Origin: Schistosoma haematobium
Lineage: Eukaryota; Platyhelminthes; Trematoda; Strigeidida; Schistosomatidae
Assembly (NCBI RefSeq): GCF_000699445.3
Contig: NC_067198.1
Coordinates: forward strand, 27,105,536-27,169,535
Direction: 5' to 3'
Length of the DNA stretch: 64,000 nt
The notes under the pieces are model-generated. The model was not told the origin of the DNA. It saw only the letters and a program-made list of their open reading frames with translations, and made no database searches. Numbering within the stretch: the stretch's first letter is position 1; each line of letters begins with the position of its first letter. Shown here piece after piece: positions 1-10,457 of this stretch. A program made the translations under genes and the position numbers.

Positions 1-39
1 CTGCAAGTCTTCGACAGTGGATGCTGACCACATTAATTT

Positions 40-290
40 TAATGGACTCACCTAGCTGAAGGCGTTCGGTCATGCATCCGCACCAGATCAAGATTGGGAA
101 TGCCGTGCTTAACATCCTCTGCAATAGCTAGCCAGTCTAGATCAGTCGATCCTCGATATATTGATAGCCTATCAAATATATCTCCGAACCTCCTCGCTTC
201 TGTCTTTTGATTTCGCGATTTATAGTAAAAGGTGTTAATGGTTAAAGCGTTGTCAAACTCCAAATACCCGTGCCATCTTCATCTGACGTT
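40..290 (-). repeat. Unclassified dispersed repeat R, copy 1 (ORF-like)
   Basis: The minus strand is open for 71 codons here. The translation (motif RRFGDIFDRLSIYRG) resembles two other places in the window: 1310-1600 on plus and 18700-19250 on minus. Those copies read EDIFEKPSICRKAF and EDMFERLAICREAF in the matching position and carry stops. Similarity at protein level between decayed copies suggests an old transposon coding segment. I do not recognise the family. Confidence 0.45.
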
Positions 291-1103
291 TTTGATATAT
301 TAGTTTACTTATTTGTTTTCTCACTTGTTTAATCATTCAATAAATCTGCTTATTTACTTGTCTGTATCCCTTAGACTTTTGACGTTAGAATCGAATAATT
401 AACTACCTATGACTTCTTAACTGTTGGTTCTCGAAATTTTACTGCCATAACACAACAGCACATACTTGTAGTGCGGCGTCGAGCCGCGGTTGACTATGAT
501 CGCTACTACAGGAAGGTTGAGTACCAGATATCAAAAGGCGATTGGAGGTTGTAGCGATATATATTTGTTGGCGATCTCGTGATATCGAAAGAATATAGAG
601 ATCGTGCCAAAGGAGTACAAGCGGAATCACTGAGCAAACGTAAGTGCGTGCAAGGTCACAATCGACGGAAGAGTGTATGTCTTTAGTACAGCTAAACAAA
701 CAAGTACACCAAAACAATTACTGATACAATTGGTTATAATAATAATTGATTCCATTAAACCAATCACGTTCTCTTGATAAAAGTAGGTCACGACACACTT
801 ATCTAAAGACATATTAATCTCCAAACAACTGTAGAATAGGCTTGGATTAGTGAAGATGACTGGCTAGAAAACAGACAGTGGATGGTACAAACGACCTTGA
901 AATTCACCTTGATATCAAGAGGAGAGTTCATGGAAATCATTTACTTTACACTAGCTTGTCATGCTACTTACTACAATGCCCTCTGGTTGTTTAACTGACT
1001 TTTGATAGATAATGAACCTTTATCTGGCCACGTAAATTAAGAACACAGGGACTTTTGATAAGGATTTAAAAATACCACGTGTATTCGGAGTTTGTGTGAT
1101 GTT
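291..1103. other. No supported feature
   Basis: AT-rich sequence. Two overlapping minus-strand reading frames of 92 and 65 codons (439-824) have no recognisable motif or similarity within the window and look like chance openings. Confidence 0.5.
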
Positions 1104-1260
1104 TGTATGAACTAATGATTTCTTTGTACTTGATTACTGCTTGATTTCGAATTCCAAATACAATACGTTCGTTCGAGCTCATCTAGTTCTTCTTGGTCAA
1201 ATTGCGTTATCTCTGGGATTCCTAATTCGTACATTTCAAATATTCCTAATCATCACAGGT
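1104..1260 (+). repeat. Unclassified dispersed repeat S, copy 1
   Basis: About 150 bases here match 14165-14335 on the same strand by eye, with many substitutions. Shared blocks include CTTTGTACTTGATT and GCTCATCTAGTTCT, followed by similar spacing and GGGATTCCT versus GGGAATTCCT. It lies just upstream of a copy of repeat R. Family unknown. Confidence 0.5.
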
Positions 1261-1309
1261 TGACGACACCTTTACACGAAATATGCCAACTCAATCAAAT
1301 AAGAAGTCA

Positions 1310-1600
1310 GAAATGAAAAAAATTCGAAGATATATTTGAAAAGCCATCGATATGTCGGAAAGCGTTTAATCTAAGCTTGTTAACAGTTATAAGAAATGTG
1401 TAACGCGGCATACCCACTCATATTCTGGTGCAGATGGGTGACCAAGTGTTTTTGGCTCAGTGTGTCCAGTAAAACTAATGAGGTCCACATTGCATGTCAA
1501 AGACTTACAGAACTATTTATTCAGGATGTTCATTTACCGATAGAGATCTATTTGGTTTTGGAAATAGGCCGAATGTCACATTAACACACTCAATTATATA
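1310..1600 (+). repeat. Unclassified dispersed repeat R, copy 2
   Basis: This is the plus-strand copy of the ORF-like repeat seen at 40-290 and 18700-19250. A 62-codon opening at 1396-1584 is its distal part. An in-frame stop and divergence show that it is decayed. Confidence 0.45.
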
Positions 1601-4600
1601 TTGATTTTACTTCGATTTGAAAATAAGTTAACAATCTTTACACGTAGGGGAAATACATAGAATCATCACAAAAATCACAGCCGGATATAACACTGGATGA
1701 ACTTGATACTAAATTAATTCATAGAATATTATCGTGAATAAAAATCACACTGAAATAAATCATTGTCATACTGAACAAAACGTCACAATAAAAATAGGAC
1801 GAAATTACAATCGGTGATCATCATATTGCATTAAATTCAGAAGTAATGTTGAACGAAAATCAAAACGAGTTATGGATGTAATTTTCTACCTTATACTGTC
1901 AAATCATTCATCACAAAGGTATTGCAAAAATTGAATAGGTTACCACAAAAAAAGTTTGAATAAACTTCAGAATGAAGCTATGAACGATTGTTCACTTCAG
2001 AGAAGTGTAAATTACTCCACTTTCGTACAAGTGCTGCCAACAGTTATAGTTGATCACAATAACAAACCAAAATAATGTATAAGTGTTTGTACTTTTGCTT
2101 TACGATCTGAATTATTGAACTTAGAGAGCCAAGAACCCTTTCTACCATAATTTACAGTTTGTGTATTAGAAAGAAATTCGTATTAAAAATCAAAAGATCC
2201 AATGAAAGTCTAATGATAATCTTCGAAACAATTATCCAAGTTTACTTAAGGAAACGATGGCAGTAAAAACACTCTAAAACTAAAGTTATAACACATACAT
2301 TCCCACTGAATAAGTAGTTTCTGCTTATATAGTGCATTAGAGTTGTGAAATTTAGTGTTGATAACAGTTTTCCACAATCAATAGTTTGATTACTACTTAA
2401 ATAGTGATGTGATACATTTGAATATTTTTTAAAGTCATCCTGAAAATATTCTCTGTACAAAAAGTATTAGATGGTCGCCCTACAAATCTACTTCAAGCTG
2501 GCATCCTTAATATGTATTTGTATTTGGACATGTAATAGTGTGGTATGTGCTACTCTCGTTGGTAGACATAAGTAGTATGTAACGCCAATCGGAAGTGGAA
2601 AACCTCGCAGTAGAAGGCTATGAAGGTCAACTTAAAGAAAACAGAAACGGAAATAGAAACGAATAGTGAACCGGAAGAACCATACTAAATGTGAAGGACG
2701 AACGATGAAATTTTGCGAATGAATTATTCAATGTATGGTTCTCATACTTTACCAAGATATTTTGTAATTTTGTAGATAAACTTCCGACTAAAGTTATTCA
2801 AAAGATGTTAAGCATTCCATACGTATTTTGCCTGACTGTAGAAGATAAACTTGACTGAGCACCGTCAGCGTGTAGTGTCCGTTTAAATTGACAAGGTCAG
2901 GGTCAATAATAAGCGCCTATAGAACTATTATTTGAGCATTCACTTCTCACTACAGGCTCTTTTTCCACATACTTAAGTTCTCTCACTGAACATCATTTAT
3001 TCAGAGATCCAGAACACAATGTCTCTATAACGGAAGCTTCTTAGTTCTGTTCACAGCTACGTGGAATCATATTGTGTTTCATCTGATTGCAAAGAACTAT
3101 CATGTGCTGTCACCGGATTAGTATAACAAGATCTTACGGCTTTTGACAAAAAACTGATAGATCAATCAGACAAAGTAGTTTTATGTGCTTATGAGTTAAT
3201 GACGCTGTGTAGAACAATTCCAACAGTTGTACGTTTGTTAAAACTCTATACATGCTTCTTATATATACAATAGCGTAAGCTAACGAATCTTAACGGTGGA
3301 GGTTTAGCATAATTTATTTTTTCATAAAATATGCATCTAAACGAGTTTTGGAAGTGTAATTAGTGAATATGCTGAAATAATTTACCCCGTCTTTCCTACT
3401 TCAATTAAATTTCTCTTGACTATCATTATTTATTAGCTACTGCAATTTATGAATTTTATTTACCAGAACTTCTGATTCTACTCAACAACTAAATTTACAT
3501 GGCCTTCTCATTGTCTTAGTAACGTGCACATATTATCATAAATGTTACTCTTGTTTTTTTAATTATGATGCTTTTATTTCTGTTAGTGTTAAGTTTCTTA
3601 TTATTCTTATCACTTTTTTTATTTTTTATGTACCATAGAATGTTCAGCAATTTATTTGTTATACTAATCGTCAAGGCATTTAAACCAATTGTAATAATTA
3701 TTTAGGTCAACTAAAAAAGTACACAAAAAATATGATTACTGTTACAAAACGTCATGTTTAAATATTACTAATGTAAGGTAATGTAAGTGTAGATGACATA
3801 AATTATCTAAGTTATATTGTAACTGTGTAAATAAACATGTCTAACATAATCAAATAATGTTTACTTGTTTCATTTAAACCTTGTCAATCCTAACATCTAG
3901 TCACCACTAATGTGTCTGTGTAACGTCAAGATTCAAGTTTACATTATATAGTGATCGCTACAGAATTTGGTGATAAATATTTAAACTACAGGTAACCTCA
4001 GTATTAATCAGTCATGAAAATATAAAAGTTCTTAAAAATATTCCCATTCATAGTTAGTTGACAACAAAATTGATTTTGGTTATCTATATACTATATTATA
4101 CATTAAAACCAAAACTTTTATCAACAACGAGTAGTATATGTCAATACTATGTAATATCATGTATGAACATTTACCCAAACCAGAAACTCCACCACGAGTA
4201 TGTGGTACTTATAAAACAATTCATATCATCAGAAAGTAAATATTCTTACTACAAAACAAGTAGAAGTGACTAGTATTTAAGTAAAGACACGTAGAATATG
4301 TTATATAAGAGGCAAGCTGTGATTATTCCCCAATCAAGATAGACAAGAGATCTAAAATCACATCACTAAAGCCTAAAAGGTTTTCGAGTGTATACAAGAG
4401 CAATGTCCTTTTTTAAGCTGTAGAAAACATCTACCTTGAATACCATACGATAAAATTTATTTTTGTAATATTCTAGCTTCTACATTTAAAGTACAAATAA
4501 ACATTACAATGTTTACAATATGTAATAAAGAAAAAACAAAAGAATGTTTTACATATGAATGATACTTTTTCTTGGTTTATCACGTTTGCAATCAACAACT

Positions 4601-5150
4601 AAATTTAAAATGACTATGAAAACATCAAATATGGTATAAAACAAAGAATGTAAAACTAGGAAAACAAAGGTTTTACTAATTTTGTATCCAAGTTCTAAGA
4701 AGAAATGTACTGAATCACTAGTGTAGACGAGAATATGTAACATGCTATTTTAAGTTTGTATTAAGGGAAATATAATACGTGATAGTGATTCCAAGAATTT
4801 TAAAGAATCAGTCACTGAAAAAAATGAATAGCCACAAAAACAGAAATGTACGGTTATTTCTGAACTTGTTTAAATGAAATCGGTTCTAAAGGATAAGATC
4901 GTCACCCAGTTGCAAAGAGACTATATTTATAACAAATAATGTTATTAGAAACAACAAAGCGAATTAAGTAATAAAATCTGTGTGAAAAACACTACTTTTT
5001 TTAAAATTTCACGCATAAATGTTTAATGAAAATCAAAAATATCCTAATCAGGAATTTTCAATAATCGTGTCATTCACTTCTAAATACCTAATATATAAAC
5101 TGTATTATAACTAATATCAGAAGGGGTTTTCTGAAATTACAGTAATTTTT
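1601..5150. other. AT-rich non-coding stretch
   Basis: About 3.5 kb with only short reading frames (71 codons or fewer) and no recognisable protein motif, tRNA or long repeat. I see no gene here. Confidence 0.5.
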
Positions 5151-5154
5151 AATG

Positions 5155-5299
5155 GTTGAGATCATGAGTCAATTGAAGCTAGACCACTATGGAAAACCCG
5201 GAAGCATTGGACGGCCGTTCTGACCTATTGTTGGACTCCTCAGCAGTGCTCATCCACGATCCCGCCTCGCGACATTCAAACCCAAGACCTTGGATGTCG
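5155..5299 (-). mobile_element. tRNA-derived SINE with hammerhead-like body, copy A
   Basis: Read on the minus strand, this runs from the end of a tRNA-like head (B-box-like GGTTTGAATGTC) into the family body. The body has CTGAGGAG (plus coordinates 5236-5243), a short stem II, a degenerate version of CGAAAC near 5217-5222, then GGCCGTC and a conserved tail ending in CTCATGATCTCAA. The order CTGANGA - stem II - GAAAC - tiny stem III - GUC is that of Sm-alpha-type hammerhead ribozymes. This copy has a damaged GAAAC box and is probably inactive. It lies head to head with copy B. Confidence 0.7.
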
Positions 5300-5396
5300 G
5301 CTCAGTAATTTAGAGGTTGAGCGTTCGCACGCGAGAACAATAGACCCCGGCTTCGGATCTCGCGAGGCGGAATCATGGATGCGCCCTACTGAGGAA

Positions 5397-5406
5397 TTCC
5401 ACAATT
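5397..5406 (+). repeat. Target site duplication, left copy
   Basis: TTCCACAATT, identical to 6427-6436. The two copies flank the minus-strand RTE insertion in SINE copy B. Confidence 0.75.
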
Positions 5407-5560
5407 TATTTATTTATTTGAACACATAAATATTGGTACAAGAGGACACCAAATATATATGCGCCACACAAAACAAAGAGAATGAAAATACAAAAAGAGA
5501 AGGTAAGGAGCGTAAAAGAAAAAAAGGAGAACAATAGCGACCAGATTAATGTAAGGTAGT

Positions 5561-5593
<33 letters not shown>

Positions 5594-6426
5594 GGGGGAA
5601 CGGAAAGGTATAACCAGAAGAAATCTTTCAGTTAAGGAAGATACAACCACTTTTTATGAGGAAAATAAAAAAGGTTACGGCAGGATCGCCACTAACTTCT
5701 ATTCTGAGCCATATCTGATGATGTCTCTAACCACTGTGTCGCACCATCTCTCGGACCCCAGCCAGGGAGTCGTGAAGAATAGCATACAATTTTCAATCAG
5801 GCAGTGACTCGAGAACGTTTAGATAGAACCGAATTTCCATCATAGGCGAGCTGCTGTATAGGTCGAAAAGTAAGGATAGACAGAGTGGGAATAAAAGAGA
5901 GTAAATAAATGACGTAGTAAATAACAATATTAATAATAATAATAGCAATAGTAATAATAATAATAATGTGAATCGTTTGATTGTTAATCACAGCAAGAAT
6001 AGTATTTTCCATAAATATACATAGTTCATCATAATTGTGGATGGGCTGTGATACTGCCTGGGTGCCCGGATCGAAGCAGGTGGATTTCTTAGGGGGCCAC
6101 TCCCCGAGCCTTCGACCTGAAGGTCTGATCCACAAAGCAGTAGAACATCGTGAGGAGATGCAGTCCCATGGTGGCCGGTGACCAACAATTGGTTCATACG
6201 CCGTTTGTTCCTTCAGGATACTGGAGCCCATGTGCACCATTGGTCTGGAATCCGGCTAAAGCGCCGGACACTCGCTTTTCGTCCTCTCATTTTCGTAAAC
6301 AACAGTAATGCCACGAGAAGGCAGTGAGAAGGACTTCCCTGGCAGAGGCTGTGTACGCGTGAGAGCATTTCGAGAGGGAGGGCGGGCCCACCTCACTCTC
6401 AGCCATATTAGGGCATTTGGGGGCAG
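5407..6426 (-). mobile_element. Internally deleted RTE (SR2-like) copy, minus strand
   Basis: On the minus strand the element begins near 6426 with the same GC-rich 5' untranslated segment seen on the plus strand at about 32385-32815 (shared GGACTGCATCTCCT and neighbouring text). It passes through AAT/ATT microsatellites, resumes at about 5785 with the 3' end of the family (the GATATGGCTCAGAAT block, as near 38070) and ends in an AAAT-type tail at 5407-5420. Endonuclease and reverse transcriptase coding are missing, so it is non-autonomous. A 10-bp duplication flanks it. Confidence 0.75.
5562..5592 (+). repeat. (TAA)n microsatellite
   Basis: About ten TAA units inside the deleted RTE copy. 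A second, less pure TAA tract lies at 5931-5967. Confidence 0.9.
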
Positions 6427-6436
6427 TTCCACAATT
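6427..6436 (+). repeat. Target site duplication, right copy
   Basis: TTCCACAATT, identical to 5397-5406. It borders the 5' end of the minus-strand RTE insertion. Confidence 0.75.
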
Positions 6437-6505
6437 GGACGAAACGGCCGTTCAGTGCTTCCACGTTTTCCATAGTGGTCTAGCTTCAATTGGCTCATGA
6501 TCTCA

Positions 6506-8585
6506 ACTATTGAAATGTATGATAATTGTTGAAATTTTTTCTCAGTTCGAATTTTTAAAAAATTCTTCTGGTCAACCTGATTTGTTTAGTGGAAAATTGC
6601 GAAACTGAACAAATAATTTCACGAATAATAGTCGTGAAATTTTGTTGGTTTGTAAATTTCAAATTCTTTATATAGTTTCAGGTAATTTTGAAATCTACAA
6701 CCAAAAATAATATTAGTCTGTTTTATCCTTTTCTTTCTGAGAATATCATCATACTTTTTGTTTATATTTTTGTAATTAATTATTTATAGGATGACAGCTT
6801 TGATAGTTTATCGTATTCCACTTCAAAGACTTACATTGACCTACTAATATAATTTTATTTGTTTAATTGACCTTATTGTCACATTGATAGAGATTTGTAT
6901 TTTAACTCCTTGATGTAGTCAAACTATGTGACCCAAAAATAAATTTAATAACGCAAAACTTTGAAGACTAGTTGGCATAATCATCCAGAATCCAAAAATG
7001 AGTAATATTGAGAAGAGAGTACAAATGATGAAAGCAATGACGAGAAATTAGACAAGTTAATGAAGTAAAATTGAATACAAAATAACCATGTCTAAATTCT
7101 TTAATGAAAGGTAAGACAGTAAACAAATTATTTGAGATACTTTTCAACTACTCATTTTTAATGTAAGGAAATAACACATTAAAATATACATACCTCTTTG
7201 GACAAAGATAATCAAAACTTGGTGAACCGATAGAACTTGTTTAATATTTCCACGATTTCTTTCACCATGTTCAGTGTATCACTCCTCATAATACTATGTG
7301 AATGAATGACATATCTGTTAGAAGTTTTAGACACCTGAGTTTATTAGCAGTTCAATATTTATTAAATTTATAATTTCCTGATTTCTAACATATTGGTTTC
7401 AGCAAACTGCCCTAACGATAATAAGACACTAATTTGAAAAAGATCTTTGTCTCTAACTGACGTCAACTGGATAACCATCAGAATATATCCAGAACAAGAC
7501 AACTGCTTTGTTGTAGATTAAAATTTCTCAATAAACTATATTTGCGATTATACGGTGGAATGAACCTAGGTTATCAAGTATCACTGTGAGCACAGCGATT
7601 TTTAATCACTAAGATCAAATCCAGACTCACTCATTGTGTTATGTTTTTTAAACTGCGTCAGATCATGATGGGAAGTTTAAGATTATACGGAATCACCACA
7701 GGAGCATTCAACCTGATAATAATGGTACACTTTACTAGTAGTTAACTAAGTACTGTAGATGATCACAGTGAAGTTAACCAAATATGGGGTGAGATAGTCC
7801 ACCTCCGCCTAACAACTCTGTATTACAAATTAATTGATAAGATTAATTCGGTAACTATCATAAAATAAAATGTGACAATTCAAAATGTTTGACTTAATAG
7901 CAGAATGATTAAATTAGACACTCTTCATTATGCATTAACAACATGTATAGAAATCACCATTCTGTGGACCAGACTGCAATGTAGTTAAATTTGCACAAAA
8001 ACATCAACTTTTTAAAGATTCAAGGATGACAGAATTAGTACTGAACCGCACAATAAACTGAATCTGTACAAATCACAATTTCCCTCAAAATTTCGACCGT
8101 TTTATAAGAGAAATGTAAAATTCCGAAAGAATGCTAAGAATTTTTAGAAGATTTTCAGGAGCAATTTGTTAGTTATTAAAATCTTTATCTTTCAGTTCTC
8201 TAGTGAAACCTAACTGCTTGTGTTTCTCCAACATTTTTTTAGCTACACAGTGATATCTATGAATTACAGAAACCGCTATATTAATAGCGTTACTTTAGCT
8301 TAATAGTGAGATTTTGTGTATGAAATGTGATTTTGTTTTAAAGTAGATACCAGAGTAAATAATTGACGCCTATCTAGACCTATCTAGACGAATGATAATA
8401 CAGCAGTTTTTTGGATAAATGGATTCAAGATATTTTGAGAACTTATTTCCTATTAGGCGATTTGTGAAGTTTAGTTTGACCTAGAAATAGTATCCACTTC
8501 AAAATGATATCACCTGGAAAACTTATGAAATCTGGATACTATTTGGTTGTTTCAATTTAGTGGTTTGAAATTAATATCATCATGA
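6506..8585. other. AT-rich non-coding stretch
   Basis: No reading frame above 60 codons and no recognised repeat. I see nothing to annotate. Confidence 0.5.
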
Positions 8586-8589
8586 GCCC

Positions 8590-9115
8590 TGACGATTGTG
8601 AGTGCAAGTGTACTTAGGCTTATGGAAGAGACAAACGACAGTGAGTATTCACAATTGATTGATCACTGGGTGATGATCAATATTATGTGTGTCAGGTCCT
8701 TCTTGGTGCAGATCGAATGCTATCGAGTAAGTTGCAATGTAGCCACTAGTCTGGGTGACTCGACATTGCGTCCAGTATGTTGAGATAAAATGGTGGTTGG
8801 AGTTAATCAACAGGAAACCCTGGACCCGGGTTTCGTGCTACTTCGCACACGTCAGCAAGGTGTACCTGTAATTTCGGTGCTCTCTGACGGATTCAATCCC
8901 GTGTCACCCAGCTTCATAGTCAGAGACGTTACCACTGAGTTATCCGGGCCGCGACTGACCTCCTGTAGGACTGAGATGTATTCACAATTGATTGATCGAT
9001 TGACCAATAGCATTCGATCTGCACTAAGAAGGACTTGACACACATGACATTGATCACCACCCAGTGAGTATTGCAGAGTTCCTAGAATCCTGGGGTTTGA
9101 AATAAAACTAAAACT
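8590..9115 (-). mobile_element. Second tRNA-derived SINE family with inverted flanking arms
   Basis: On the minus strand, about 8873-8955 reads like a tRNA gene: an A-box-like segment CTCAGTGGTAACG, an anticodon-arm-like part, and a B-box-like GGGATTGAATCC (plus about 8889-8900). The outer parts are inverted copies of each other. The segment around 8645-8722 on plus (GTGCAGATCGAATGCTAT) reappears as its reverse complement at about 8985-9075. The unit could therefore fold into a large hairpin with the tRNA-like part in the loop. I infer a Pol III-transcribed SINE. The head is divergent and not a functional tRNA. Confidence 0.6.
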
Positions 9116-9914
9116 GTTCGTTACATATATCATTCAACATTTATAGTCTTCAGTGAAAAAAATAACACAACTAGATAAATTAATCAATAAATGAAATTTG
9201 TTCTCATTAATGAACATGAACTATTCAAAAACAGATAGATATTCAATACTTTCTAGATTTCTATAGTATTGAAAGTGATATCAATCCATGAAAAAGAAAG
9301 ATTAATAACGAAAAAAAAACATTGTATCATTTATTTTAATAAAATGATATTTAAACAACTAAAACAAAGTTAATCCCATTTGTAAAAAATTTCAAGCAGT
9401 ATGTATATATGATTTACAAAATACTTGGTTACTGATCCTTGATTAAAAATATAAAACTATGAAATAAATGATAGGAGGTAAATTTAAAACAAACAAACAA
9501 ACAAACGTACAACCATCTTTATTGATTATCTATAGTTCTCAGAAATAATCAATATCATTTCCATGGGACAGATTCATTTTGTACTATGTATATAAGATAA
9601 ATCAATTAGAAAAATTAATCATTAAAAAAAAAGGTTGAAATAAACAAAAATTAATTTTTCATTCAATATATTAATATTATTTCTATAACACGCTTATCAT
9701 TCGATAGATATCCCAAATACATTTAAAAGAAAAAGATATTTCAATCGTTCAATAGTTCATTTGTTTAAATGTTTGTTATTTTATATTTACTTTTAAAGTT
9801 AAAATCTTATTCACCGTATTTAAAAATACAAGTTTTTTTCCAAAACAAAAAGTAAATAAATAAATTGAATAAAATTTGAAAATTAATTCATTTTAAAAGT
9901 AAATTTTTTTATTA
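9116..9914. other. 3' flank of the CFAP97-like gene
   Basis: AT-rich sequence downstream of the minus-strand stop codon. It contains a short (AAAC)n tract at about 9487-9506. Several minus-strand A/T-rich stretches could carry polyadenylation signals, but none is decisive. Confidence 0.4.
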
Positions 9915-10457
9915 TTATTTCACTGATAATTCAGATGATGAATTAAATGAACTTGAAGATGTTGATGATGTTGACGATGATGATGATGATGGACGATTAT
10001 TGGAAGATTGTTGTTGTTTAACAATGATTGGTTTATTGAATTGTTTTGAATATTTCACTTGATGATTCAATGTAGAAGAATGTGAATCATGTGATTCATG
10101 TTTAAATTCAGAATTATAAGAATTTTCAAGTTTTATTTTTCCTTTCACATATTTGTTTGATCGCTTCAAATTATTTTTATCATTATTATTATTATTACTC
10201 GTTTGGTATTTATTGTATGATGAATTATTATTTACAGATTTAGATGTGAATTCATTTGGTTTTAAAGTATTAATTTGTTTTTTATTTTTAATAAGGTTTT
10301 GATTTATATGAGAATTTTTTCGATAAGAAATAAATTCAGATTTATAATAAGGATACAATGAGTTCGGTGTAATAAAATACTTTTTATAATCTCGTAATTG
10401 TTCTTCTTTAGTCATACCAGTTGTTGGTCGAATTTTTTGTAAGCGCTTAGCTAATTC
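9915..10457 (-). CDS. CFAP97-like gene, 3' exon (B)
   Basis: Begins after a TTTAG acceptor (10458-10460) with ELAKRLQK and ends at the stop codon at 9915-9917. 180 codons plus stop. After the conserved start it becomes low-complexity, rich in N, K and S, with a poly-serine tail. Confidence 0.7.
   Translation of the reverse strand, partial: ELAKRLQKIRPTTGMTKEEQLRDYKKYFITPNSLYPYYKSEFISYRKNSHINQNLIKNKKQINTLKPNEFTSKSVNNNSSYNKYQTSNNNNNDKNNLKRSNKYVKGKIKLENSYNSEFKHESHDSHSSTLNHQVKYSKQFNKPIIVKQQQSSNNRPSSSSSSTSSTSSSSFNSSSELSVK

Larger units (their letters stand above)
5300..6505 (+). mobile_element. Hammerhead SINE, copy B, split by an RTE insertion
   Basis: The plus-strand head (about 5300-5375, B-box-like GGCTTCGGATC) is followed by CTGAGGA at 5389-5395. 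The repeat stops at 5406 and resumes at 6427 with the other half of stem II, CGAAAC (6440-6445), GGCCGTT and the family tail to about 6505. The 1.02 kb between is a minus-strand RTE copy flanked by a 10-bp duplication. Removing the insertion and one duplicate leaves a SINE collinear with copies at 5155, 10650 and 57768. The insertion point falls in the stem II/loop II segment of the hammerhead. Confidence 0.75.

Noticed and set aside
439..824. Two overlapping minus-strand openings of 92 and 65 codons as a gene
   Set aside because: No motif, no splice support, and composition like the surrounding intergenic sequence.
8873..8955. Functional tRNA gene on the minus strand
   Set aside because: A- and B-box-like parts are present, but arms pair poorly and the unit is embedded in a repeat. 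It is best read as a SINE head.
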